From positions 158,249,501-158,313,500 of the forward strand of contig CM075354.1 in NCBI GenBank assembly GCA_037693485.1: a DNA stretch of 64,000 nt, in the 5' to 3' direction. A program made the translations under genes and the position numbers. This DNA comes from Kitagawia praeruptora. Taxonomy: Eukaryota > Streptophyta > Magnoliopsida > Apiales > Apiaceae. Numbering within the stretch: the first letter of the stretch is position 1; each line of letters begins with the position of its first letter. Below the pieces are notes generated by a model. That model saw only the letters and a program-made list of their open reading frames with translations. It had not been told where the DNA came from and ran no database searches. This document shows, piece after piece, positions 11,187-22,600 of this stretch.

Positions 11187-12335
11187 ATCTTTTGGTTCGT
11201 TACTGGTTTTAAATTCGGTTTAGGTTCAGTATTTTCAATCATTTTGAATTAATGCGGAATATATTGCTGATTTGGTATTTTTATAAAGTGTGCAAACTTT
11301 AGTTAATAAGATGCAACTAATATGTACAGTATGTTTATATTTTTTGTCAAGTAATGTTTGAACTTCCGATTCTTTGATAGCTTACTGGCAAGATTTCTTC
11401 CACTCCAATCATGTTCATGTCTTCAATTTCCCATTCTCCTAGTAGGTATGTCAATGGATCGGAGATCCAATCCGACCCATATAAACGGATATTGCTTTGT
11501 TTAAAATTTAAAAATCTGATCCGATTTGAAGTAACTTTCAACTTATAAAAGTTACTTATCAGATAAAACATACTTAGATATAACATGCCCTTAATCAGGT
11601 ATAACGGGCTCTTAAGGTCTGTCAAAAAAACAAAAACTATTTAAACACATACTAAAGTACCATCTTTCCTTCTGTTTTGAGCTGTAAGAAGATCATAAAC
11701 TGAAGTGGCTTCTACTTCTAACTTGATCTATAACAACGCAACATAAGTTTAAAACATCTAAAACACGTATGGGAGAGTATGATCTCATTAATCATCATGG
11801 TAGAAACGACCTCGACGGACAATGCAGAAGTAATAACAAGACAATGCAGAAGTACCTGCATGCATAATTTCCTATTTAGTTACAAGATGTTCCATTCAGT
11901 TTCAGAGAATCTGACGCCATTTAAAAAAAAAAAATCAGAGGTACTTATGTTTTATATTGATCAATAACTCGATACTGAGAAAAAGATTTGTTAATATATC
12001 TTATTATCAGTGATATTATTATTCAAGTGTGATAAAATTTTGTTTTCTGGAGTCTTACTATTCTGGAAACTGTGTCTTATTCCTTGGTACCTGGCAAGTT
12101 CATGCAAACTTAAACGGTGAACTTATATAAACAAGTAATTTATAAACAAGTTAAGTACTAATGATCCTACAACTTATCAATTGTACATGCATTTCATAAA
12201 ATTTACTGATTGATAATTGTGCAGTGATTAGTTTTTACAGTATATCATTATCTAGTAAAAGAATAGAAAAGGTTCATGTATTTGTGTATAACCTTCGTTT
12301 GTCATTCCTAAGATCAAGTTTATCTTCACTTTTTA
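11187..12335. other. Intergenic spacer, convergent genes
   Basis: 3' flanks of the DUF688 gene (+) and a GRAS gene (-). AT-rich, with no gene or clear repeat recognised. Confidence 0.5.
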
Positions 12336-13991
12336 TTAGCTTTTCCAGCAAGAGACTTTTACCAGTTCAGCTCCTCTCCAGTCCAAGACCAGCTGATTGT
12401 TACACTCACCTCTAATTTTTACGCCATATTGACTCTCACCTTCTTTAATCATTTCTTTAGCTTCCATTAAGCTCTCTTTGCTCACGTTCCAACCCTCTAA
12501 CCCAAACAACCCTGCTGATTCAAGATCACAACATTCTCTTGTTTCTTCCCATTTCTGAATCTGTGCATGAGAAGAGGTGAAGGGCGCCACAAATAGACAT
12601 TCCATCAAAGTTCTTGCTTCTTTTAGATGGACTGGGAAAGTGAACTCGATAGATTCTAGCAAAGCTTGGTAATGCATCAAATGCCCATCTAAAAATGAAG
12701 TAAAATTAGGGGACAGTTTCTGTTTTTCCCAAGCATCCCCATCACCAAATGTTATAATGCCATTGGAACATGTATGCTTTATGATTTCTTTGGCCCCCCA
12801 AAGAAATTCAGTAACGTTTTTCCTACTTCGCGCTCTTCCCATGTGAGGAAGACTTGTCATGCAGTTAAATGCACACCATTCTCCATCATCACCCCCTCTC
12901 TTTATTTTCTTTAATTCAATGAAATCCTGCAATGTTATCTCATCCACCTTCAAGTTTAGATTGAAAGATCTTGAATGATCATGAAGTCGTATCTTCGTCT
13001 CCTCAAACTTCCATTCTTGAGGAATGCAAGTAGATTCTCCATCACTCCATTTTATTGCTGTCAACCTGAGTTCTGTCTGCTGATGCCCAAGGGCCTCAAT
13101 CATTGAACACCATTGCAAGCCATCTCCGAAATCAAAGTCGTATATATGGATGATCTTTGCAGTTTTATGGATAGCATTTAGAATTGCCGAATTAGCTGCA
13201 AAGTGAGCAAACTTTCCATAGGGGAATATTTGATAGAATGCCATGTAAGCTGCATAAAAGTTTTTCTTGCACTCTAGCTTAAGATAGTCTGATTGCATGT
13301 CCAATGAAAATGAGTAATGCAATAAACGCTCCATAATATTACCAACAAGGCTGACTGTTTGATTTACATGTTTAACAATCGCGCTTGCAAGATCTTTATG
13401 TCCATTCTCAATGGCTTGTCCATATGCCATGACTAGATGAAACAATATCAGTCGAGTATCAATCTCTGCCCCTTCGATAGGCAACTCTAGTGATGGTTGG
13501 ACTAATTTCACCTGATTATTAATCTCCATCCCCTCATTAGGCAAGTCCATTAGAAAATCAGTTGCATCCATGGAATGGTTGAGGCCCCATTCATCTTCTA
13601 GATCAAGTGTTGATTGCTGAACATCAACAAAACTTTCTTCACCATCAATCGAGTACAGAAGCATGTTATCAATCTCAGCAGTAAATATGAAATTTTGTTC
13701 TTCAAAATCTGTTGCAAAATGATCATCAGTCGACAACGTGACACTTGGCTGATCAACTTGAACATCCATATACTCATGTGGGCATATATATTCAAGATCT
13801 TGGATTGAGAAAGAAAAGTCAGGGGAGGACTGTGGAGTTGTATCCAGAGAAGAAAAGTCTTGGCTGCCGATATTATGGGCATCGAATTCGAATTCATAAT
13901 GTCTAACCTCATCATAAGGCAATGAAGTTAAATTATCAGAATATAACAAAGAGGGTTGAAGCATTTCAGGTTCAAACATTGTGGAAGACAT
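12336..13991 (-). CDS. GRAS transcription factor, NSP2-like (copy A)
   Basis: A single exon gives 551 residues from the ATG at 13991. The frame extends 16 codons further up to a TTG, but a TATA box (CTATAAAT) at about 14051-14058 places transcription start too near for that. Residues 1-180 are acidic and variable. The GRAS domain runs from about 182 to the end: LHR1-like AYGQAIENGHKDLA, the NSP2-type block FYQIFPYGKFAHFAANSAI, VHIID-like IHIYDFDFGDGLQW (281-294) and a SAW-like end (VLDWRGAELVKVSCW). NSP2 proteins pair with NSP1 in the nucleus to drive symbiosis genes and strigolactone synthesis (family knowledge). Here the usual VHIVDFDMG core is altered to IHIYDFDFG and the Pro after QW is Cys. 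It may be a diverged paralogue. A homologue (copy B) lies 3.2 kb away in the opposite orientation. Confidence 0.85.
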   Translation of the reverse strand: MSSTMFEPEMLQPSLLYSDNLTSLPYDEVRHYEFEFDAHNIGSQDFSSLDTTPQSSPDFSFSIQDLEYICPHEYMDVQVDQPSVTLSTDDHFATDFEEQNFIFTAEIDNMLLYSIDGEESFVDVQQSTLDLEDEWGLNHSMDATDFLMDLPNEGMEINNQVKLVQPSLELPIEGAEIDTRLILFHLVMAYGQAIENGHKDLASAIVKHVNQTVSLVGNIMERLLHYSFSLDMQSDYLKLECKKNFYAAYMAFYQIFPYGKFAHFAANSAILNAIHKTAKIIHIYDFDFGDGLQWCSMIEALGHQQTELRLTAIKWSDGESTCIPQEWKFEETKIRLHDHSRSFNLNLKVDEITLQDFIELKKIKRGGDDGEWCAFNCMTSLPHMGRARSRKNVTEFLWGAKEIIKHTCSNGIITFGDGDAWEKQKLSPNFTSFLDGHLMHYQALLESIEFTFPVHLKEARTLMECLFVAPFTSSHAQIQKWEETRECCDLESAGLFGLEGWNVSKESLMEAKEMIKEGESQYGVKIRGECNNQLVLDWRGAELVKVSCWKS

Positions 13992-14050
13992 ATTAAAATT
14001 TTCTCTGAAAACTGTTGGTTGTATTTTGCTTTGGTTCAAAGTTGATCAAT

Positions 14051-14058
14051 ATTTATAG
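14051..14058 (-). promoter_or_regulatory. TATA box of GRAS copy A
   Basis: On the minus strand CTATAAATA stands about 60 bp before the ATG at 13991. Spacing fits a plant core promoter with a short leader. Confidence 0.5.
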
Positions 14059-14059
14059 G

Positions 14060-17000
14060 CTACGAAGACTGTTGTTCCAAATTAAAAAATTCATGGCAGC
14101 TCATATTCCCTATTTAGCCATCTTCCTCGTGGCAGTTCTGAAGGAGGGTAAGTTTTATTTATCAAACTCTCTTTCTGTTAGTCCAACATATGATTTCAGA
14201 TAGAGTTTGAACATAATTTAAGTAATACATTCAAATGTTGTTTTTAATTACAAACCATTACGTCCAAACTCTGGAACCCTTATTCTTCCTAAAGAAGTTA
14301 AGTCTCTTATCATTCGACACGTGTAATGGCAGAATCAGGAGTCTCATGATGTTTAAATGATCCACAATCCTCTACCACGAATTTGGTTTTGTCCCTTAAC
14401 GAAGAAACCACAATCTTCTGTGCTTCAAAAGTCCAGTTTTCGAAATGTCAAAATTCTGAATTTGGTTGGACTAAAATTGTGGCTCTTTCTCTATCCATGG
14501 AACCAGCATTGAGAATCTTCAGTAGAAATTTCAAATTTGTCACTTACAACACCAATCCCACATCTTCTGAATGATAATATTATTTACATGGATTCCCACT
14601 GACTTGAGTGGCAATATAAAATTGGATCATCTTGCATGATTTCCACAATTCTTGGTTAAAATATTGATTATTGATCATTTGTTTTAAAGAGTCTCTTATA
14701 AGATATACATGGACAATAAATTAGTGAGGAATGGCAAAGAAACCAGAATAAGATATTCACAATCTTTTTGTATCAATCTGGTGCTCAACAACTGCAAAAG
14801 ATATAGGTAATGACAACTTTAAGGATTCTTACTATGTTCTCATAAATAAACTACATTCTTATGAGTAGAATGCCATCTTGTTGAGTTGCATTATCAGAAT
14901 TTGTGGACATTAGAACTCTATCCAAAAATGTAACAAAAAACAAAGTTTAGTTAGTCAGATGAATTGTACTTGATATAAGTAATGATCCTAAAATATTGTA
15001 CCTCACACCTTAGCAGTATTAGACAACTGATGTGATTTGAATAAGTCTATAGTGTCCAATAAATTTGAGGATATGCTCAGTAATGTCTTTTGCTGTAAAC
15101 TATTAGGCAGTTTTATATGAAAGGTAATTAGGTGAACATCGTTTTTGCCCATATCAGACATGTTACAGTGTTAGAGAAAACCTTACCTTCTCCTGTAATT
15201 CCGAAAATGCATATACATTTTTTTAGTTTCCGCATCCAATGGGGTATCAGAGTACAATGTACCAGAAGAACATATGATTGATATCTGACATAATAAGACA
15301 GCAATGTATTTTTTACATCAAATGCATGGCTGTAATTGCGACAAACTATTACGCAGAACTGCAGAGGGTCAGATATATTAAATCTTAAAGGGTGAACTAT
15401 CTAGTGAAACTTGATTAATTCATAAGACAAAAGCTTGAGGTGGTGATTCTAATCAAAGGTTATGTGAGATTGGTCACTGGTATGGTTTTATGTGAATGTC
15501 TTTGAGTTTGATGCAAGCCATCTCATATTAATTACACTCTTTTAGATTGAGTGATATTATATCACACATAACATAAAAGTTATGTCTTTTCTTCTGCATA
15601 TACAAATCGAAAGCACTGACAAACTTATAACTTGAAAAGAAGATAATCAAGAAGGTACCACGAAAACATATGATTTACTTAACAATAAACACCAAACTCA
15701 CATCCACATCACTTGTACTCTGGTATAAAACAATAAGGATCCAAAAAGAGAGGCTAAGGCACCAAACACTGGACTTGTTTATTAAATCAAACATTTTAAT
15801 CAGAAGCTCATACAGCAGTCAGAAAATTATTAGAAAAAGCAGCAGTGTAGGCAACAATAATAAGTATCTATATTGTAGAACCCTGTGACAGCAATTAACA
15901 AACAAAAACACTTCCCCTGTTTAATAGCAGTAGAGAAATTTGTAAATCAATTTCAGTGGTACCCTCAATGTTGTCCAATCTGTCACTGATTTTCAACCAC
16001 CCAATGAACTCAAATTTGTACTTAGTTGCATCGACCTCATGCTAGATGTATATGTTAAGAAATTTCTAATATATTATGATCAAAGTCATGCAAAATGACT
16101 TAAAAAAACCTCCTATATGAAGTACACATACAAAACCAATAAAACAGCTATACGACAAAATTCTTTTTTAATTATTGTGGTTAAGTAGGAAAGTTACGTC
16201 GAGCTCTTGCCTTCTAGCCTTCGTTTTAAGTGATATACAACATTCAAAAGGTACTAGATTCCAACTATGAAGGATACAAAAATATTTTTTTTAGGCATGA
16301 TGAAATTGGTTGCTAAACTGCTAACAAAGTACAACACCAATCAAACTTTTTTACCTTACATGTTGTTACTTCAAAATTATATATAGGCGCAAGGCCTTCG
16401 CTGAAATAACATCTACAGTTAGAGAGTGGGGGCAAGGTGGATGTACATTTTTCCCTTCTCAGACCCTATTTCCGAGTAGGATATACTTGCATGTTTGGTT
16501 TGATTATACCCGATAACCAAACTTTTTGAAAATACTAGTAGGAAGTAAGTGCGGAAACTAGAGCACTAATCTTCCTTAAGCAAGCACAATTATTTTCTTA
16601 TAAATAAGTTTACATTTTAAACTGAAGAAACCAAGAAATACTATTATGACATTTGATAGTGATCTGCACAAATGTCTCAGAAGTCAGAATGATCATATGA
16701 ACTTCAATATAATTACTGAACCATGGGAAAACTAATGCAACTACATATGTTTGTCTTTTTTAGCAGGTAAATTATATTGGAATAATCAGGATATTCTCCT
16801 CTCAAGCTGTCATTTTTTTAGATGGGCAAGCTTGAATATTATAACCCCACATGTGAAATTGCAGTGAATCACCATATCCAGGAAGTCGACATAAAAGATT
16901 ACAGTTTGAGAAAACTGGTATACTTGAAAAGACACGTATCGCTATTGAAAAAAAATCGACTTAATGTATAGTATATTCAGGTTGAAATGAACAGCAAACC

Positions 17001-17178
17001 AACCTCCAAGAAAACTCCAAGAAATGAATAGGACTTTGCAGAGGAACTCTGCTTAAGAAGTATGCTCAAAAAATAATCAACTACAGGACATATTAAGAGC
17101 CCTGAGTAATTTCTCCAAGACGCTTTATTTATTATATTTGTTTAGAGGTTAAAACTTTTGATAAGAAGTGACCATCTA
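14060..17178. other. Shared divergent upstream region of the two GRAS genes
   Basis: About 3.1 kb with no gene recognised. It must hold the promoters of both GRAS genes. Near 16386-16490 there is a degenerate repeat piece (GCAAGGCCTTCG, later CTTCTCAGACCC) of a kind often scattered in plant genomes; I could not assign it to a family. Confidence 0.5.
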
Positions 17179-17179
17179 G

Positions 17180-17188
17180 TATATATAC
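17180..17188 (+). promoter_or_regulatory. TATA box of GRAS copy B
   Basis: TATATATAC lies about 60 bp before the ATG at 17246, the same spacing as in copy A. Confidence 0.5.
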
Positions 17189-17245
17189 ACCAAGTAGACC
17201 TGAGTAATTTCTCCACTTCCACTTTTAAGTAGTCACACAAGAAAG

Positions 17246-18847
17246 ATGATGCAATCTCAGCTTTCTTTACCCTCTTGGGAACTTCATAACATTATGAACA
17301 TAAATCTTGATCAACCTATGCAAATTAGCATTAACAACCATCAGTTTTCACCCTCAATCACCACCTGTGAGGGTTCACTCACAAACTCCTCAGACTCATA
17401 TTTTCCAGCTTTTTTATCCGACGAGCTTGCTGATTATTCATTTCCAGATGATCAGATGCAAGACATCTTGCCCGTGGAGAGTTTCGAAGCCATTTCAAAT
17501 GATGAGATTGAAACTATGTGTGGCTGGTTAGATGCAAGTGAAGGTAAGGAAAATATTTTTTCACAACTTCCTTCGGAGGAACAAGATTTCGGGAGTCCTG
17601 ATCTTTCTTATATGGAGGTAAAAGATTCATGGAGTCCCCATCTCCTTATGGAATCTTACAATGAAACAGAATGTTTGCAGTCGGAAAACCAGTCATCACT
17701 AATATTACCAAGTGATGAAATGGAAATTGATATCCAATCAAGCCTGGGTCCTCTGCTTAAAGCTTATGGTGAAGCTGTGGATGAAGGACAATCACTACTT
17801 GCAGAGGTGATAGTCAAACGCATAAATGAGAAGGTTAGTCCAGTAGGTGAGACACTTGAACGCATTGCATTCAACGTATTTCAGTCCATGGAAAATCAAG
17901 GATGCTACATAAAGCAAGAAGCAATTAAAAACCTTGAGGCAGCTTTTAAAGCATTCTATGAAATCTTCCCATATGGGAGGATTCCTCACTTTGCAGCTAA
18001 CTCCGCTATTCTTGAAGCTATGCCAGATGATGCAGAGATGATACACATAGTAGACTTTGATATGGGAGCAGGAATTCAGTGGCCTTCACTTATTGAGGCT
18101 TTAGGTAGTCAAAACAAGGTGCTAAAACTGACATCAGTTAAAGTAGAGCACGACTATGTTTGTAATCCTACCATATGGAAATTTGAGGAGACTAAGTCGC
18201 GACTCTATGAGTATGCAAGATCTTTCGATCTTCATCTGATGGTGGAGGAGATGACATTGGGAGATTTGATGATAAATTCAGAAAATTTAAAGAGTTTAAA
18301 TCAAAGAGAATGGTTAGCTTTCAATTGTTTAACTAACCTTCCGCACACTGGGAGTAGGAGAAGCAGAAGCGATGTACTGGAATTTATAACTGTAGCCCAG
18401 ACAGTATTAGTCAATTCTGGAACCTATAAAGGGATATTAACTCTTGGACATGGAGAAGACGTAAATATGACGAAAAGTACTTCCAAATTTAGTTCATGCT
18501 TCTCTGAAATTTTGAGACACTTCCATGCATTGTTTGAATCAATGGAGTGCAGTTTTTCAGCCTATTTTGCAGAAGGAAGATTAGCCATGGAAAGCCTTTT
18601 CCTCGCGCCTTATGTCTCTTCTCCCTCTTGCTTTCAGAGGTGGGAGGAGATTAAAAATGGCCCTGTTTCTGAGGCAATAACTGGCTTACAAGGTCTGAAA
18701 GTGAGCAATGTGAACTTGGTAGAAGCGAAAGAGATAGTGAAGGATGGAGAAACTTCGTATGCCGTTAGGACAGAAGGGCTGAATGGGAATGAAATGATTC
18801 TGGAATGGAAAGGAAGTCCATTAGTGAGAGTTTCGACTTGGATATAG
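17246..18847 (+). CDS. GRAS transcription factor, NSP2-like (copy B)
   Basis: A single exon gives 533 residues. The N-terminal 165 residues are acidic and variable. The GRAS domain follows: LLKAYGEAVDEGQSLLAEVI, FYEIFPYGRIPHFAANSAIL, IHIVDFDMGAGIQWPSLIEA (about 266-285) and the C-terminal ILEWKGSPLVRVSTW. The VHIVDFDMGxGIQWP core is as in NSP2 proteins, so this copy looks more canonical than copy A. Expected role: nuclear regulator acting with NSP1-type GRAS partners in mycorrhizal/nodulation signalling and strigolactone synthesis (family knowledge). Two ATGs begin the frame (17246 and 17249); the first is chosen. The paralogue relationship to copy A is clear from shared domain order and lack of introns. 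Confidence 0.88.
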   Translation: MMQSQLSLPSWELHNIMNINLDQPMQISINNHQFSPSITTCEGSLTNSSDSYFPAFLSDELADYSFPDDQMQDILPVESFEAISNDEIETMCGWLDASEGKENIFSQLPSEEQDFGSPDLSYMEVKDSWSPHLLMESYNETECLQSENQSSLILPSDEMEIDIQSSLGPLLKAYGEAVDEGQSLLAEVIVKRINEKVSPVGETLERIAFNVFQSMENQGCYIKQEAIKNLEAAFKAFYEIFPYGRIPHFAANSAILEAMPDDAEMIHIVDFDMGAGIQWPSLIEALGSQNKVLKLTSVKVEHDYVCNPTIWKFEETKSRLYEYARSFDLHLMVEEMTLGDLMINSENLKSLNQREWLAFNCLTNLPHTGSRRSRSDVLEFITVAQTVLVNSGTYKGILTLGHGEDVNMTKSTSKFSSCFSEILRHFHALFESMECSFSAYFAEGRLAMESLFLAPYVSSPSCFQRWEEIKNGPVSEAITGLQGLKVSNVNLVEAKEIVKDGETSYAVRTEGLNGNEMILEWKGSPLVRVSTWI

Positions 18848-19677
18848 ATAGAACAGAACTTAATCAAGGAACTAATAGAAGAGGGTAGTTTTTTCTTTTT
18901 TTATCATCTTTTCTTTAGCCTATATCTGTAAAGAAATTGACATATAGAGCATATGTTTGTTATCTGCTGTACTGGTTTCATAGCCAAATATTGTTGGTAT
19001 AAAGTAGTGATAAATTCCATATGATACACCCCAGAGATTGGCATATTGCTGCCATTTCACTGTTAATTGTATCTTTATGATATTTAGAGAGTAAGGTTCT
19101 ACAGAGAACCATTTTAGATAAACAGGAGAACACGACCCATAATAGCTTGGATGAACAGTTTTCCGGCTCATTTTGAGAACCTTGGTTCCTTCTGATCCTT
19201 ATTTGTAAGTCAAGCATGCATTAAACACAACCTAATACAGTTAAATCACATAGATCAGCATAGAATTTAAAGAAGACATGTAATCTGCGGCATAGATGAT
19301 GATTAAACATTTAAACCCGTAAACGAATTCATAGGCTGGCAGCAGCATTTAAGCTGGCTGCATCACCATAGTTTTGGAACAATTGCTTTCACAGCGAAGC
19401 AAAGCAAAATACAAACAGGTCATCAAGAAACAGACGAGCATTGAAATGTTTTGATACGAGGTTCACACACTTCAAGTCTGCATTCAAATGAATACCGGTA
19501 CTTTAATAATGTAATGCAGAGCACCAACATTAGGATTATGGTGAGAAGATAATATAATCCTAATACAGGATGCTTATATAGGAGACTTCAAGTCTTTTAT
19601 TGATCAAGCGACACCATGACCTTCTCTTGAATTCTTCAAACTTTTGTCAATTCGCATGAGTAATTCGCACAAACAGC
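18848..19677. other. Convergent intergenic spacer
   Basis: 3' flanks of GRAS copy B and the E1 gene. No gene or repeat seen. Confidence 0.5.
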
Positions 19678-22600
19678 CTAACTGAAGTATATAGAAACCT
19701 GGGGAATATCTATATCATTGTCTTCATCGTCCTCACAGGCAACTACAACATCAAAATGCCGCCGGTTTGAAGGTAGCTCTGCTTTTGCCACTTGCTTTGC
19801 CAGATCAACCATCTTCCGATCCATGCGATCTCTGTGCCTGGGAAACATACTGTTATAAAGCAAGCAGCTCCCATAGGAAATACTGTATGCATTCAACCCT
19901 TTGTTTTTTAGCCACTCTAGCAATTCTCTCAACGATGGATTGTCTCTCAGTATCCATCTGTCCCACACAGTCCAGCTCATCTCCTGGTGCTTTATAACCT
20001 TCGGGGGAACTGGCTCGGCCATCGAAAATAAAGGAAGTGCCAGGTTGGCAAAGGTGTTTCGGTAGTCCTCCACTTTGTGACCTCCGCTAAGAACCTTATA
20101 AAGCTCCAGGCAAACAAGACCAGTGGCCATGGCAGTGGAGGTTGCGATAGCAGGAATGATTCTTCCAGCAATAAATTTAGCCTTAAGCTTGTCAACCTCA
20201 GGGATGCTATAATTCCTAGCCCTCATGTTGGCAAGTCCAGCTATAAGCTCCATATGATAGTTAGTGTCATCATCCTACAAATTCAAAGAATTGCATAAGA
20301 GGTAGATAGTAATAATAAGTAAATGCATCCACCCAAACAACTGGAATCCAACCCTCTTATGCTAACATTAGTACAGTTATCACAAGAGAAAGAGTACTGG
20401 AGTTGTTTCTGTATAGGACACCCTACATCACGTGTCCCTACTCAAATTACACCAATAATATTGCAACTCTGATTGAATGATGCACCTGCTAAATTAATTA
20501 CCACTGTATACCAGAACACATGCATAAAATTCCATGGAGAGAGTGATAAAGTATAATAAACCAGGCAAAATATCTTGTATACCAGAACACATGCATAAAA
20601 TTCCATGGAGAGAGTGATAAAGTATAATAAACCAGACAAAAATATCTATATACTGAATGCTCAATATCACCGTGGGAAGAGGGGAGAATAGAACCTTCTC
20701 GAACTGAATTGGATTCATTTTAAAACCAGGTCGCAGCTTCTTGTGACATGTTTCTAGCTTCATGACCAAGTCATTGATCACTGCAGCATCATCCACAGAT
20801 GCAGCAGAAAGTGTAGTAGCTTTCTCATCTGTGACAATCTTCACATCTTTCTTGGGCTGGAACTCGGGGACTACCACTTTGTTAATAGCATCTGCCAACT
20901 TACTAGGAGATTTGACCCAGTCCGGAATTGGAATGCCGAACGTCTCTGCTCGTAATATAGAACCCGCCATGACAAAATAAAGGTGACTTGGATCGTCGGA
21001 AGAGAATTTCAATGGGCGGGGGAAACGTTTTGGAGCAGACCAGAATGGTGTACCATTACTGGTAACAGCATCCTCGGGAAAGGTGAAAGTCAACTGCTTC
21101 ACGCGACTTGCAAAGTAGTCTTCGAACCTGATTCATGAAAAGAGCAACAATTAGGCTGGCTAAAGAATATAGGTTAAGAGGTTACAGTGATAATCTAAGC
21201 AGTAAGCCAACACTTACTTCAAGCGAGCCCAGGATATGCAATCTAGCAACGTTTCACATCTCTCCTTATCTAGGCATTCAAGAACACGCTCCACATTATC
21301 TCGGGCTTGTGCATCACCAGCATTCCTAATAGCATTCGTATATTCACTGGGATTGGTTAAGTAGGCATTTACTTCAGCCGGTGTCTTTTCAAGGAGACCA
21401 TCAAACTCAGAACGAGCCCAGGTCAAGCAGTGATCAATGTTGTGTGGGAACGAGTGCACAGTGCACATTGGTGCTTGCTTCTCAGGTGGGTCTCTCGAGG
21501 CCCCGTAGTTCTCCGTCAAATGAGGGATGACCATCTGTGTGTTGCACTTGGCACCAAGGGTTCCCGACTCCAATAGAGGTTTTTGGAAATACAAGCATCT
21601 TTGATCAATGTAGAGCCTCGCATTGACATTATCTAGCGCATTGATGACAACACTCAGGTTCTCCCAGAATGTATCATCAAAAACATTCTCACTCTCAGGG
21701 CTTGCACGGTTTTGAAGTGCCTCGATGTGAAGACTTGGGTTTATCACTGAAGCTGCTGTGGCAGCAACTGTTGATTTGGCCTGGCCAATATTCCAATCGC
21801 GGAAAAGGAACTGTCGACTAAGATTGCTCTTCTCAATGACATCATCATCTGTAATAGTTAGCTTCGCATCATTACCACATGAGACCCCCATTAGAGCTAC
21901 GTTTTTCAAAAACTCACATCCTAGAGCACCAGATCCTACCATGAAAACTTTGGCATCCTCTAGCTTTTTCTGTAGCTTAGATCCAAAAACCGAGATTTGG
22001 GCATCATAACGACTATTCAATGGCTTTAGGTCATCAGCTTCCAGAGGTTCAACCGGAAGAGATTCAATAGAATCAAAGTAAAAGAACTGTCCACATACAA
22101 TAAACAAATGTAAGCTAAATTACTATTTTTCCTTGCTCCCCTAAATGATTTAAAACAATTAGATACCGTAATATAAAACTCATCTATAAGCCGCACTTGA
22201 AAGTGGTGCCAAGAAAAATGTAACTAACCTGAAAAAGTGGTTGGAACTTCCCTGAGCAAGCCTTCACGACTTCCTGTCCAACAATGCCGCCAAACATAGC
22301 AGCCATTGGGTTTAGCACTGCCCTAGCACCGAAAGCAAAGTTACGAAGAAGTTTATTGTCTATATCTTCAATCTTTCCATTGGTCAAGCTATCATTGATG
22401 TCAGTGGCCAAAGATATTAATTTTTGAGCATCCTCATCTGATCCAGCAACAGGGAAGCGTCCCACTTCCGATAAAAACTTATCCAATGATTGAAATGCCA
22501 AATGTAGAAGAGGTGGTCGGTCAAACTTGGAGAAATCACTCAAAAGAAATTCACCAGGATTCACGAGTGCTTCTCGTAGTGTCTTAAAGTTGAAAACTTT

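Noticed and set aside
13992..14039. Longer N-terminus of GRAS copy A from TTG
   Set aside because: A TTG start is implausible in plants and the TATA box position leaves no room.
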